The notes under the pieces are model-generated. The model saw only the letters and a program-made list of their open reading frames with translations. It did not search any database and had not been told where the DNA came from. From NCBI GenBank assembly GCA_965371805.1, contig CBDUZW010000050.1:1-39858 (forward strand): DNA of 39,858 nucleotides, read 5' to 3'. A program made the position numbers and the translations under genes. This DNA comes from JAOZTV01 sp965371805. Lineage in GTDB: Bacteria; Acidobacteriota; Aminicenantia; UBA2199. How positions within the stretch are numbered: the stretch's first letter is position 1; each line of letters begins with the position of its first letter. This document shows positions 8,348-18,811 of the stretch, piece after piece.

Positions 8348-9136
8348 TCACTTAAAAACTTCTTTTTTTATTCTTAAAAATCCGTCCAGGGTTCCAAATG
8401 TTGAGAAGATAATCCCTAGAAATGTTGATATTACCGCAGTCGTAAATATGGCTGTCATTATCATAATCTGATATTTAATTGCAATAACCGGAGATGATCC
8501 ACCCAGGATCTGACCAGTCATTAAACCCGGCAAGGAGACAAGACCCATTGTTCCTATCATAGCAATCTGTGGAGAGATTGCACTGCTAACAGATTCTTTC
8601 ATGAACGGTTTTAATGCTTCCCATTTTGTTGCTCCCATGTGAATATAGTATATAAATTCTTCCTCTCTATTGATCAACCCGTTATAGAATCTTTCAAGCG
8701 AAATTATATTCACTCTTAAAATGTTTCCAAGAATCATACCTCCCAGTGGTATCATATATCGGGGAGAAATCAATATTTCAGGATCAATAACAATGAAGAG
8801 AGGTAAAAACACGAATAATAGACTTAACAGGAATGCCCATATTGTATAAAAAAACATTTTTTTTACCTTTAATCCACTTTGATTCAATACTGATCCAGTA
8901 GCAACAATGATCATAATCAGGATCCAGAGAAAATTGACAAAAATATTTTCAATTTTAAATATATATTCCATATACAGAGCTACAAAGGCTAGTTGAATAA
9001 TCATCCTGATAATTGCAATAAATATAGCTCTTACTTTTTCTATTTTCAAATATATAAAAATCAGTACTGGTATTATCAATATAATTGAATAGATAAATAG
9101 TGAGAAGATTGAGATATCAAACGAGCCTGTCTTCAA
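8348..9136 (-). CDS. fetB: FetB/YbbM-type ABC transporter permease
   Basis: 262-residue membrane protein of the UPF0014/FetB family with about seven hydrophobic segments. The conserved core is visible: YMIPLGGMILGN, then GATKWEALKPFMKESV, and MIGTMGLVSLPGLMTGQIL. In E. coli FetAB is associated with iron export and resistance to oxidative stress; substrate identity here is by homology only. It starts at TTG 9136, directly behind GGAGGG and inside the end of the ATPase gene (20-base overlap), so translation is probably coupled. A 150-base gap without recognisable signals separates it from the KamA-like gene. Confidence 0.87.
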   Translation of the reverse strand: MKTGSFDISIFSLFIYSIILIIPVLIFIYLKIEKVRAIFIAIIRMIIQLAFVALYMEYIFKIENIFVNFLWILIMIIVATGSVLNQSGLKVKKMFFYTIWAFLLSLLFVFLPLFIVIDPEILISPRYMIPLGGMILGNILRVNIISLERFYNGLINREEEFIYYIHMGATKWEALKPFMKESVSSAISPQIAMIGTMGLVSLPGLMTGQILGGSSPVIAIKYQIMIMTAIFTTAVISTFLGIIFSTFGTLDGFLRIKKEVFK

Positions 9137-9761
9137 TTATCCCTCCATTATTCATATTTATAATCCGGCTGGATTTTTTTTCCCATTCAATATTGTGTGA
9201 AATAGAAAGTACCGTTTTATTTTTATCTTGCATGATTAAAGAAATCAATGAATCAATATTCTTTGGGTCCAATGCTGATGTAACCTCATCATATATATAA
9301 ATCGGCCTATTTAATAGTAAAATTCCAATAACTGCAATTCTCTGTTTCTCTCCACCAGATAATATATTAAATTTACTTTTTAAAATTGAAGTTTCAAAAT
9401 TCAATTTTTCTAATAGTTTTTTAATTTCCTCTATATCAAATATATTTAACCTGTTTAATCGAAAGTTTCCAGGTATCCTTAAAAACTCTCCAACCGAATA
9501 ACTGAAATTCGGAATTCTCTGACCAATATATCCAATCCTATTTCTATATTCAGTTATATTCTCTATATTTATGTCTTCACCTTCATAGCTAAGTGACCCG
9601 GAAAATTTTTCAAAAAAGAGCATTGATCTGATTAAAGATGTTTTTCCACTACCTGATTCGCCTTTTATAAGAATCTTCTCCCCTTTTTTTATTTTTAGAT
9701 TTATATTATCAAGAATTAATTTATTATCTTTTTTTATACTTATATTATTACATTCGATCAT
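9117..9761 (-). CDS. fetA: FetA/YbbL-type ABC transporter ATPase
   Basis: About 214 residues, a single ATP-binding domain. It has Walker A GESGSGKTS, signature LSGGEKQR, Walker B PIYIYDEVTSALD and switch histidine SISHN. It is the partner of the overlapping FetB-type permease, and together they form a two-gene putative metal exporter in the inner membrane. The start is uncertain: ATG at 9759-9761 gives MIECNNI, and a TTG at 9773 would add four residues; neither has a convincing ribosome site. The gene is divergent from the S9 peptidase gene over a 190-base AT-rich spacer. Confidence 0.87.
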   Translation of the reverse strand: MIECNNISIKKDNKLILDNINLKIKKGEKILIKGESGSGKTSLIRSMLFFEKFSGSLSYEGEDINIENITEYRNRIGYIGQRIPNFSYSVGEFLRIPGNFRLNRLNIFDIEEIKKLLEKLNFETSILKSKFNILSGGEKQRIAVIGILLLNRPIYIYDEVTSALDPKNIDSLISLIMQDKNKTVLSISHNIEWEKKSSRIINMNNGGIIEDRLV

Positions 9762-9955
9762 AACATTTTCCAAATTAAGTTTATCATAGAAAACATATAC
9801 ATGAAAGTTGATTAAAAGAGTTTTTATTAATATGCAAATTATAATTTTGAAGTTTCTTAAAATTTATTGTATTATTATATATAATTATATAGGTAAACTT
9901 TTTTTATAAGTAAATCGTATAAAAACATTAATAAATAAAAAAAATGGAGGTTTTA

Positions 9956-12517
9956 ATGAAGTATAAAGATCTAATTATTTTACTATTTACGTTGACAATC
10001 GTGTTCTCATATACAGGATTTGGTGAGACACCAGTTGACAAATTAAGTTTGGAAGAATTTTACAAAGTCAGATCCTATTTTGGGAAGAGTGCTAAATTTT
10101 TAAAGTTTTCGGAGAATGATAAATACTTAGCTTTTTTATGGAATCCATATAATGAATTTGGATATGATCTATATATTTATGATCTTGATGCAGAAAAAAT
10201 GAAGAGAATAACGTCTATTGAAATTATGAAAAAATTTGATTCCCCTGATGATTATGCAAAGTTTATCAGGAAAGGAAAAAAAAGTAGAACTGAACAAAAA
10301 AAATTATTAGAGTCCTATTTGATGCAGAGAGATTATCTAATGGGAAAAGATGTGGACCTTTCAAAATTTGAAAAAGAGGAAATAGATAAGTTAAATATTT
10401 AGATAAAAAATAAAAAATAATAATTATCAAAAAAGAAAAAAGAAAAAAAAGATAAAAAACACAAAAAAGACAAAAAAAAAATAAAAAAAGATAAGAAAAA
10501 AGAAGAAAAAGAGTTAGAATTATGGGAGCTCAGAGATAAACTTAAAAAGAAAAAAGAGAAAGAAAAAGTTAAGAGATCTGATCTATATCCAGGAGTTTCC
10601 CGATATGAATGGAACAAATATAAATTAAACTCAGACCTGATATTCGAATACAGGGGAGACATATTCAGGTATTTCCCAAAAAATGGAAATATTCTCAGGT
10701 TGACAATGACAGATTCAAGAGAAAGACTCATATCTTATACTAAGAAAGGAACCGGATATTACTATCTAAAAAATAATGGTTTATACAAGGTCAATTTTGA
10801 TTCATCATTTATACAACAACTGAATCATAAATTTAATAAAACCAAAGATAAGAAAGATCAGATCAAAATTGATGATACAACAATCTCACCAGATGGGGAA
10901 TGGATGCTGGTAATTGGTTCAAAAAGAAAGGGTAAACCTATTTATAAAGACGTTCATGTTGTTAGTTATAAAGAGAGATTTGCAAAACCGGAGAAGATAA
11001 AAAGAGAGATGCCGGATACGAAAAGAAATCAGCCAACATATAGCTTTTTCTTGAGAAAAGTTGAAGAACTAAATTATGGTAAACAGCCGGGATCATTATT
11101 TACAATAAAGGGTGGAGATGTCTGGCATGAATTCAGCAATATTCTATGGAGTAAAGACAGTAGGTATTATGCATTTATGACATGGGAACGTGAAAAAGGA
11201 GATTTAAAAATATGGGTTGGAGATTTAAATCTGGCTCAAATACCAAAACTATTATATAAAAAAAAAGAGCTGATCGGATATAAATATTCATATTATAATA
11301 ATCTTCGTTTTACTCCTGACAGTAAAAATTTAGTTGCTATTTTGAACAATAAAGATGGATATAGACAACCTTTTTTATTTAATTTAAAAACAAAAAAGAA
11401 AGCAGAACTTATTAAGGGAAAATTTGAAAGTTTTCCGGTTGTTAGTTTTTCATCTGACAGCAAAGATATGTTTATAGTTTCAGACAAGCAGGATCCTGCA
11501 TACCATAGTGTTTATAAAGTTAATTTGAAAAACAAAAAAATGAAGATTATAGGAAAGAAAAATGGTATGCACAGCACCAATAGTGTTTCTCATAATAAAA
11601 AATGGTTAGCTTCAGTTTATGGAAATTGGGAGAGCCCTTCAGAATTATTTCTAAGAAACACAGAAAATTCAAATGAGAAAAAACTGACACTTAGTCATAA
11701 TTCAGAATGGGATAAATTGAACTATATAAAGCCTGAACTATTTACTTATAAAAATCGAAGAGGAATTAAGATACACGGAATGATGTATAAACCAAAGGAC
11801 TGGAAATCCAGTGATAAAAGAGCGTCTATCATCTATCTATATGGCGGTCCACTTGGAAGAAGGCATACAGTTATGACAGGACGAATTAGTACTCTTTCAT
11901 ATATGTTTCAAATGATCATGGCTGCTAAACATGGATTTGTTACTATTAATATCGACCCTCAGGGACAATCAGGATATGGAAGAAGCTTTAATGAATCTAA
12001 TTTTAAAAATCCTGGAAAAAGACAGACAGAAGATCTTGAAGATCTCATGAAAGAGATGCAAAAAGGATCATTTGGTGTTGACACAAAAAGAGTTGGACTG
12101 CATGGATGGAGTTTTGGAGGATATCAAACTCTCCATACAATGTTTACGTCACCAGATTTATTTGCATGTGGTATCTCTGCTGCCCCGCCAACAGAATGGG
12201 AAAATTATAACTCATGGTACACTGGAGCAACAATTGGAGATTCAAAGAGAGGTAAACTTAATATTAGAAAATACTCTTTGATACCACTTGCAAAAGGTTT
12301 AAAAAAACCACTTCTCCTTGTACATGGTATGATGGACAAAAACGTCTTATATCAGGACACAGTAAATGTTTATAGAGCATTATTATTATCAGGTAAAGAA
12401 ACTCTTGTAGACCTTTTTCTGGATCCAGAAGGTGTGCATGGATTGGGTGGCGCGATTCAAAATAAAGGAACATATAAAAAGTTTGAATCCTGGTTTGTAA
12501 AACATTTAAAGAAATAA
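9956..12517 (+). pseudogene. Exported S9 (prolyl oligopeptidase) family peptidase, interrupted by in-frame stops
   Basis: A secreted or periplasmic serine peptidase gene. The first part (9956-10402) starts with ATG behind GGAGG and encodes a signal peptide (MKYKDLIILLFTLTIVFSYT) and the first propeller blade. The stop TAG at 10400 is followed by TAA TAA at 10418-10423. The other two frames also stop there (10404, 10411), so no single frameshift rescues it. From 10424 the same frame continues unbroken to 12517: a lysine-rich tract, the rest of the propeller (TISPDGEWMLV, FTPDSKNLVA), then the alpha/beta-hydrolase domain. Its triad is intact: Ser in GWSFGGY (codon 12110), Asp in GMMDKNV, His in GVHGLGG. 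Re-initiation downstream would yield a protein without signal peptide. A sequencing or assembly error in the A-rich tract is possible. Confidence 0.82.
10424..10566 (+). repeat. A-rich, lysine-coding low-complexity tract in the S9 peptidase gene
   Basis: Nearly all codons are AAA, AAG, GAA or GAT, in the frame of the peptidase. They encode mostly Lys with some Glu/Asp, inside what should be the propeller. It directly follows the stop cluster at 10400-10423. Such homopurine tracts slip easily, which may explain both its expansion and the gene's interruption. Confidence 0.8.
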
Positions 12518-12531
12518 ATATAATTAAAGAC

Positions 12532-12574
12532 TGAGGTTAGGGTTGAGAGATTTTTCTTCTCTACCTTAATCTCA
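12532..12574. terminator. Hairpin between convergent S9 peptidase and ABC-F genes
   Basis: TGAGGTTAGGG (12532-12542) pairs with CCTTAATCTCA (12564-12574) over 11 positions with two G-U pairs. The loop region contains a T5 run. It lies 15 bases after the peptidase stop and just beyond the ABC-F stop, so it could serve both strands. Confidence 0.55.
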
Positions 12575-12582
12575 ATCTTGTC

Positions 12583-14496
12583 CTATTTTAATTTTTTTGA
12601 CTCTTCATAGTCAAAAACAATTTGCTCCAACTCTTCCCATTTTGAGTATTTTACCTTTAAATCTATTTCTAACTTCTCCAATTTAGTATTTATATCAGAG
12701 ATTATCTCACCCTTTTGTTTATAGAAATTTGGATCTGCCATATCATTAATGATCTGATCTTTACTTTCTTCAAGTTTTTCAATTTGCTCAGGAAGTACCT
12801 CAATTTCGTTTTGTTCTTTATATGAAAGTTTTCTAATTTGACCATTTTTTTGTTTTTTTATTTTATTTTTACCAGATTTAGGAAGAGCGTTCTCTTTTTT
12901 ATTTGTAACTGAAATACCTGTTTCAGAATACCCCCCAATATACTCCTCAATCTTTCCATTTTCTTTAAAAACAAGAGTAGATGTTGCAACATTATTTAAG
13001 AAGGATCTGTCATGACTTACTATTAACAGAGTTCCTGGATAGTTCAATAGCAACTCTTCCAACAGTTCCAGCGTTTCTATATCCAGATCATTTGTCGGTT
13101 CATCCATTACCAGCAGGTTTGAGGGCAGGGTGAATAATTTTGCTAACAAAACTCTGGCTCTTTCTCCTCCTGAGAGAACAGAAACTTTAGATCTGGACTT
13201 TTCTGGTGAAAACAGGAACTCCTGTAAATAACCGACAATATGTTTCGTCTTCCCATTTATTTCAAATAGGTCATTTCCATCTCCTACATTTTCAATAATG
13301 GTCTTTGTCTCATCCAAAGTTCCTTTCAGTTGGTCAAAATAATGAACCTTAAGATTTGTCCCAAGTTCTAGAGCTCCTGAGTTTAAATTTTGTTTTTGGA
13401 GAAGCATATTAAGAAGAGTCGTTTTCCCACAGCCATTTGCACCAATAATTCCAATCCTGTCTCCACGCATTATTGTTGTTGTCAGATTATCAATGATTTT
13501 ATTTTGCTCATATCCAAATGAAATGTTTTTTGCTTTTATTACAATTTTTCCTGAAGAATCCGCATGTTGAATTGAAAACCCTGCATTTTTCGCAGCATTT
13601 CGCATTTTTTGCTTCTCATCCCGCATCAATATAAGTTTTTTTACTCTACCTTCATTTCTAGTTCTTCTTGCCTTAATACCCTGCCTAATCCAGATTTCTT
13701 CATTTGACAGCTTCTTTAAGAACAGTTTTCTTGTTTTTTCTTCAATTAGAAGAGAATCTTTTTTTCTCTCTAAATATTCAATATATGAACAATTCCAATT
13801 AAATAGTTCTCCTCTGTCAAGTTCCACAATGCTCGTTGCTGAATTTTCAATTAACGTTCTATCATGAGTAACAAAGAGGACAGTACCTTTATAATTTTTT
13901 ATAAATACTTCTAACCAGAGTATCATATTTATATCAAGATGATTTGTGGGTTCATCAAGCAATAATAAATCTGGTTGTGAAATTAATACTCTTGTTAATA
14001 AAGCTACTCTTTTTTTACCAGCCGAAAGACTTGAAAAATTCATAGATCCATCAAGATTAAACTTATCTAAAATATCTTTTACAGATCTCTCTATTTCCCA
14101 TCCCTTATTTACTTCAATAAGATGATTTAATTTATCCAACCTGCTTAATAATGAATCTGATCTATTTGTGGATAATTTTTTATTGATATCATTATATTCT
14201 CTTAATAATTCACCTGTCTCTCCAGCACCTTCTAATACAAATGAGAACAAAGTACTTTCGGTTCCCCTGGGGACAGTCTGATTTAGATATGATGTCTTTA
14301 TTCTCTGACTAAAAAATAATTCTCCAAGATCAGCCTCAACTTCTCTATTTAATAATTTTAATAGTGTCGTTTTACCAGACCCATTTCTACCAATTAATGC
14401 AATCTTTTCTCCACTATTTATTTGAAAATTTATTTTATTAAAAAGAGGATATCCACCAAAACTAAGTTCTATATCTTTAAAATTTACTAATATCAT
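12583..14496 (-). CDS. uup: ABC-F family ATPase, Uup-like
   Basis: 637-residue cytoplasmic protein with two ATP-binding domains and no membrane segment. Domain 1 has Walker A GRNGSGKTT, signature SLSAGKKRV and LLLDEPTNHLD. Domain 2 has GANGCGKTT, VLSGGERAR and LVMDEPTNDLD. A basic linker separates them (about residues 240-310), and the last 90 or so residues form the charged coiled-coil typical of Uup (SKWEELEQ near the end). ABC-F proteins of this type act on ribosomes or branched nucleic acids; Uup is linked to transposon excision and ribosome rescue in E. coli. The start is the first ATG of a conserved N-terminus; no good ribosome site is seen. It is convergent with the S9 gene and 67 bases from the chemoreceptor. 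Confidence 0.92.
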   Translation of the reverse strand: MILVNFKDIELSFGGYPLFNKINFQINSGEKIALIGRNGSGKTTLLKLLNREVEADLGELFFSQRIKTSYLNQTVPRGTESTLFSFVLEGAGETGELLREYNDINKKLSTNRSDSLLSRLDKLNHLIEVNKGWEIERSVKDILDKFNLDGSMNFSSLSAGKKRVALLTRVLISQPDLLLLDEPTNHLDINMILWLEVFIKNYKGTVLFVTHDRTLIENSATSIVELDRGELFNWNCSYIEYLERKKDSLLIEEKTRKLFLKKLSNEEIWIRQGIKARRTRNEGRVKKLILMRDEKQKMRNAAKNAGFSIQHADSSGKIVIKAKNISFGYEQNKIIDNLTTTIMRGDRIGIIGANGCGKTTLLNMLLQKQNLNSGALELGTNLKVHYFDQLKGTLDETKTIIENVGDGNDLFEINGKTKHIVGYLQEFLFSPEKSRSKVSVLSGGERARVLLAKLFTLPSNLLVMDEPTNDLDIETLELLEELLLNYPGTLLIVSHDRSFLNNVATSTLVFKENGKIEEYIGGYSETGISVTNKKENALPKSGKNKIKKQKNGQIRKLSYKEQNEIEVLPEQIEKLEESKDQIINDMADPNFYKQKGEIISDINTKLEKLEIDLKVKYSKWEELEQIVFDYEESKKLK

Positions 14497-14563
14497 TCTG
14501 CTATTTTATCATAAAATGATAGAACCTGTTTTTATTCATCTACAATTCTTAGATTTTTTTTAA

Positions 14564-16456
14564 TTACTCTTCTATTTTTAATTTAGATATCTGGTTAAGA
14601 AGTTCTTGAACATTTCCTTTCATATTCTTTCCTGTCCCAGACAACTCTTCAACAAGTGCTGCATTTTGATTAATAACTGATTCAAGCTGATGTATAGCCT
14701 TGTTTATCTGATTAATTCCAGTAGACTGCTCATTAGATCCTTCATTGATCTGCCTGATTTTTGTTACTACATCACTCATGACTACAACAATAGATGAAAA
14801 CAACTCTGATGTTTTCGAAACAAGTTCAGTCCCTTTCGAAGCGGACTCCATGTTTCTTTCAATAATATCCTGTATAGATTTTGATGAGTCAGAAGTTTTT
14901 CCAGCAAGATTTCTTACTTCAGATGCAACAACTGCAAATCCCCTTCCATGTTCTCCAGCTCTAGCAGCTTCAACAGCGGCATTTAACGCTAATAGATTTG
15001 TTTGAAAACTGATATCGTTTATTACACCCACAATATTATTGATCTCTTTACTGGAACCATTTATTTCAGACATAGTGGTATTAACTTTATCAATTAAACC
15101 AACATTCTCCTGGATCTGAGAATTTAGATTCTCTAATAAACTACTTGCTTCATCAGAATTTTGAGAGTTCTGATTAACAATAGAAGTGAACGCCTCTAAT
15201 GTTGTTGAAGTTTCAGTAATTGAAGCTGCCTGTTCATTTGTTCTTGTCGAGAGATCTTCACTACTTCTTGCTAGTTTATCAGTAGCATTTGAGACGTTAT
15301 TAGTGGCTTCATTTATACCAACTGCAATATCCTTGAGATTTGATATAATATCATTATATGATTCTGATATTTTCCCTATCTCATCATCATAATGTATAAT
15401 TGACGTCTCTGTTAAATTTCCATTTGATAAAATCTCTAATTCCTCGACTAATTCAGCTAGTGGTGTTGCTATAACTCTGTTGGATAGAAAGTATAGTGTT
15501 GAGATTATTATAACAGCTAAAAAGGAATATGTAATAAGAATAACCAACATTATACCATTTTCACTATTCACTATTTTTGCCATATCGCTTACATAATATA
15601 TTACTCCAAAAGTTTTCCCGGAAAAATCCTTTATAGGAAACACGGCGTAAACCTTTTCTCCTGAGACTTTATATGTCAACTTGTTAACTCCCTGCTTTAA
15701 TAATTCCTTATCTATTGTTTCAATATCAAGTTTTTTTACCGATGTTATAAAAGAAAATCCATCAACTTTTTTGTTTTTTTTAAATTTATAAGAAATTTCA
15801 AGAGTATTTTTGTTTATGAATAATGCATAATTGCTCTTTTCTTTTAATTTAAGCATTTTATTCATATGATCAAATGTAAAAAATACTTCTACAGTTCCAT
15901 AATGCTTCCCATCAAATGTAATTGGTGCAATTCCACGCATCGGGATTCCGCCCCGTCCGGGTTCGATGCCTGAAACACTTTTTTTTGTTCTATTTGAAAG
16001 TAAAACTGTATTTCTAAATGAACTTAGATCATCGCCTCCATCTTTTTTCCCTTTTTGTCTCCAGGATCTCAAAAAGCTTTTAGCCGGAGGTTTATGGTAA
16101 TGAACCTTTAGATCAATAATATTTAACTCCACTTTAACTTTTTCTATTAAAGGAGTGAGTTTCTCCCTTAAAAAATTTCTTCCTTCTTTTTCATCTTCAA
16201 ACTCATATGCAGTTTTTACAAAATCCAAATTTGTAAAACTATTTGAAATTAGAAGACTTTTATTTGAAACTGTTTTTATATTAGCCTCAAGATCTGATTT
16301 CAATTTTGTTATCTCAGCAGAAGCAATATCATCTATTAATATTTCTAATTTATCTCGTAATAAAAAATAATTAATAATGAATGCAATTAAAAGCAAAAAC
16401 AAAATAGGAAAAAGTATTTTATTTTTAACAGAAAGATTTGAAAAAATTTTAAACAT
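14564..16456 (-). CDS. Methyl-accepting chemotaxis protein with dCache-type sensor domain
   Basis: 630-residue chemoreceptor. Order: membrane helix 1 (about residues 13-32), a periplasmic sensor of about 270 residues, membrane helix 2 (about 302-325), HAMP, and a cytoplasmic signalling domain. The sensor contains the dCache_3-like stretch DLKVHYHKPPAKSFLRSW and GDDLSSFRNTVLL, followed by GIEPGRGGIPMRGIAPI. The HAMP start is ATPLAELVEELE. The tip hairpin is canonical (INDISFQTNLLALNAAVEAA, then GEHGRGFAVVASEVR). ATG follows AAGGAG. No CheA/CheW/CheY gene lies in the window, so it is an orphan receptor; the ligand is unknown. It implies a motile or otherwise chemosensory organism. Confidence 0.95.
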   Translation of the reverse strand: MFKIFSNLSVKNKILFPILFLLLIAFIINYFLLRDKLEILIDDIASAEITKLKSDLEANIKTVSNKSLLISNSFTNLDFVKTAYEFEDEKEGRNFLREKLTPLIEKVKVELNIIDLKVHYHKPPAKSFLRSWRQKGKKDGGDDLSSFRNTVLLSNRTKKSVSGIEPGRGGIPMRGIAPITFDGKHYGTVEVFFTFDHMNKMLKLKEKSNYALFINKNTLEISYKFKKNKKVDGFSFITSVKKLDIETIDKELLKQGVNKLTYKVSGEKVYAVFPIKDFSGKTFGVIYYVSDMAKIVNSENGIMLVILITYSFLAVIIISTLYFLSNRVIATPLAELVEELEILSNGNLTETSIIHYDDEIGKISESYNDIISNLKDIAVGINEATNNVSNATDKLARSSEDLSTRTNEQAASITETSTTLEAFTSIVNQNSQNSDEASSLLENLNSQIQENVGLIDKVNTTMSEINGSSKEINNIVGVINDISFQTNLLALNAAVEAARAGEHGRGFAVVASEVRNLAGKTSDSSKSIQDIIERNMESASKGTELVSKTSELFSSIVVVMSDVVTKIRQINEGSNEQSTGINQINKAIHQLESVINQNAALVEELSGTGKNMKGNVQELLNQISKLKIEE

Positions 16457-16509
16457 TTGTAACTCCTTAAAATATTATTATGGAAGATATCTTAATTTAG
16501 AAAGAAAAC

Positions 16510-16533
16510 CATGGGGTGGGAACCCACCCCATG
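16510..16533 (-). terminator. Strong hairpin terminator after the outer-membrane protein gene
   Basis: CATGGGGTGGG (16510-16520) and CCCACCCCATG (16523-16533) form a perfect 11-bp, G+C-rich stem with a minimal loop. Read on the minus strand it is followed by GTTTTCTTTC. It lies about 50 bases after the outer-membrane gene stop and before the chemoreceptor start. A second, weaker inverted repeat (TATATTG / CAATATA) lies at 16539-16560. Confidence 0.8.
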
Positions 16534-16581
16534 AATCTATATTGTTTTAAGGCAATATAGTATAAAATCCCAGAGAATAAA

Positions 16582-17142
16582 TTAAAATCTGAATCCTATT
16601 CCTAGAATATATGCTAAACCACCCAGATCTGTTTCATTCTCTGATTTCAGCATGATATACTTTAGTTTTAAATCTACAAAAATAGATTTTGAAAAGTTGT
16701 ATTTTAAACCACCCTCTCCAAAAAAACCAATCTTACTCTCAGATAAAGAAGATAATTCAGGATGTTCATCTTTATATGAATAAAAACCGCCACCGAGTCC
16801 AATATAAGGTACAAATTTAGCTTTACCTATTAAATATCTAAACCCAAGCTCAACTGGCGTTATTTTAAAAGTCGTTTTTTCCTTTGTAAAATCTGATTCA
16901 CCTTCAATTGACAGGTAATCTGAATGAAGAAACAATTCTGCACTCTTCATAATTTTATATGCAAAATCAATACTATAACATATATTTGTTCCACTAAATA
17001 TATCACTAAAATGATCTGCAGCAATACCTCTGACACCTGCTCCAATTGCAAAAGAGAATTTCTTGGTCTTTATAACTCCTTCTGAGATTAAAACCATATT
17101 TAAGGTAAATATAATTAGTATTAATATAATAATTTTTTTCAT
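16582..17142 (-). CDS. Small outer-membrane beta-barrel protein
   Basis: 186 residues. A signal peptide (MKKIIILILIIFTLNMVLIS) precedes alternating hydrophobic/polar strands rich in Gly and aromatic residues (FSFAIGAGVRGI, FVPYIGLGGGFYSYKD, IGFFGEGGLKYNF, SIFVDLKLKYIML). It ends in GIGFRF with the terminal Phe typical of barrel proteins. This fits the OmpX/OmpA-barrel-like superfamily of about eight strands. The role is unknown. ATG is preceded by AGAGGG, only 16 bases after the MFS gene stop, so the two form an operon closed by the hairpin at 16510-16533. Confidence 0.8.
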   Translation of the reverse strand: MKKIIILILIIFTLNMVLISEGVIKTKKFSFAIGAGVRGIAADHFSDIFSGTNICYSIDFAYKIMKSAELFLHSDYLSIEGESDFTKEKTTFKITPVELGFRYLIGKAKFVPYIGLGGGFYSYKDEHPELSSLSESKIGFFGEGGLKYNFSKSIFVDLKLKYIMLKSENETDLGGLAYILGIGFRF

Positions 17143-17158
17143 ATGCCTGCCCTCTTTT

Positions 17159-18568
17159 TTATGCTTCTTTCTTTATATTAGGCAATTGTAGTCCATAACC
17201 TTTTTTCTTATCTTCTGCTTTAAGAAGATAAGCGAAAACAACTGCTAAAAGTGTTAAGCCAATAAAAATAAGCCAGGTTTTTGAATAATCATATTTTGCG
17301 ATTTCTACTGCTTCTGCACCAGTTTCTAATGCCTTTGCCGCTGCAATCTTTGATGCTGCTACAGCAGGATTAAGCTTATCAAGTACAACTCCAACTGCGA
17401 ATGGAATACCCATTAATCCCCAGTTCTGTACCCAGAAAATAGTTGCGAAAGCGGATCCTAATTGTTTTTCCGGAATTATTTTTGGAACAGATGGCCACAT
17501 AGCTGATGGAACAAGTGAAAAACCTATACCCAATAGGATTGCATTTGCAACAGCGATCCAAATACTTGTAATAAAAGGTAAAAAATAGATAACATGAACT
17601 ATAACAAGAATTATTGATCCAAGTATCATCATAGATGCCCCTTTACCTTTTTTATCATATATACTACCAAATAAAGGTGTTAAAAAGATCGTTCCAAAGG
17701 GTACCAAACTTGGTATTAATCCAGCCCAGTCTTCTGATACACCAAATTTGTTCACCATTAAATCAGGTCCATATTTATAAAATGGGAAAACTGCAGAATA
17801 AAAAAGAACACATAAAATAGCTATATACCAGAATCCACGATTATAAAAAATAACCTTCAGATCAGAGAATTTAAATTTATCCTCATCACTAGCCGCTTCA
17901 TTTGAAACGCCATCTTCTATATCAAGTTTTTTGTCAAGCATATTATAGGTAAAGAAGGTAATAAGTCCAATGTTCAAGAATAGAAATCCAAATAGAATTG
18001 GAGTAGAAACATTAAAGGTAGACGCAAGTTTCGCTCCAAAAGCGAGTGGAACAAACGAACCTAACCTGGCAATTGCTACCTGCATTCCCATTGCAAGCGC
18101 CATCTCTTTGCCCTTAAACCATTTAACGATTGCTTTTGAAGCAGTTATTCCGGCATATTCTACACCAACTCCAAACAATGCATATCCGAATGATGCAATC
18201 ATTACCCTTATATCCTCTCCAAATATAGTTGCTCCAGGAGTAAAATTCCCGACAAAGGCATAGTATTTAACTCCTGCACCTAAAACCATTATTAAACCGG
18301 AACTTATAGAACTAAAACGGATTCCGAATTTATCTAGAAGAACGCCTACAATTATAAGCATACCTAGAAATACATTAAACCATCCATATGCACTGACAAC
18401 CAATGCATAGTTAGAACTTGACCAACCCATATCGCTTTCTATCATAGGTTTCAAGGGTGAGATAATTTCAGTAAATAAGTATCCGGTAAACATTGCAAAT
18501 GAAACCAATATCATAGCTGTCCATCTGGCTTTTGCCGAATCTCTGAGTGATTTCTTTAATTCGTTCAT
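17159..18568 (-). CDS. Major facilitator superfamily transporter
   Basis: 469-residue inner-membrane transporter with about 12 hydrophobic helices. MFS marks include a loop 2-3 motif (LLDKFGIR) and its repeat in the second half (SIYDKKGKG). A charged central loop lies at about residues 215-235 and an Ala-rich loop before the last helix. ATG follows AAAGGAG. It shares an operon with the small outer-membrane protein (16-base gap), suggesting joint envelope passage of one solute, though this is inference. I cannot name the substrate; the overall look is of anion/organic-acid or peptide MFS families rather than sugar porters. Confidence 0.85.
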   Translation of the reverse strand: MNELKKSLRDSAKARWTAMILVSFAMFTGYLFTEIISPLKPMIESDMGWSSSNYALVVSAYGWFNVFLGMLIIVGVLLDKFGIRFSSISSGLIMVLGAGVKYYAFVGNFTPGATIFGEDIRVMIASFGYALFGVGVEYAGITASKAIVKWFKGKEMALAMGMQVAIARLGSFVPLAFGAKLASTFNVSTPILFGFLFLNIGLITFFTYNMLDKKLDIEDGVSNEAASDEDKFKFSDLKVIFYNRGFWYIAILCVLFYSAVFPFYKYGPDLMVNKFGVSEDWAGLIPSLVPFGTIFLTPLFGSIYDKKGKGASMMILGSIILVIVHVIYFLPFITSIWIAVANAILLGIGFSLVPSAMWPSVPKIIPEKQLGSAFATIFWVQNWGLMGIPFAVGVVLDKLNPAVAASKIAAAKALETGAEAVEIAKYDYSKTWLIFIGLTLLAVVFAYLLKAEDKKKGYGLQLPNIKKEA

Positions 18569-18811
18569 ATTAACTCCTTTAATTTATTCTGAACTAAAAA
18601 ATGATATATATATAATGTTTTCAATCCAGTTTAGATTATAATTAATATAAGTATTGATGTCAAATTAAAAATTGAATGGACAAACATAACATATCTGATA
18701 AAAACACTAAATTACTGCAATTAATTCTTATTAGAAAAAACAGACTTCTTCTTTCAATAATCGGACATTTTTAAAAGCAGAAAAAATTATAATGAAAAAA
18801 TAAACTAGATT

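Noticed and set aside
10399..10731. Minus-strand frame rich in Ser and Phe opposite the S9 peptidase linker
   Set aside because: It is the complement of the A-rich lysine tract; low-complexity shadow.
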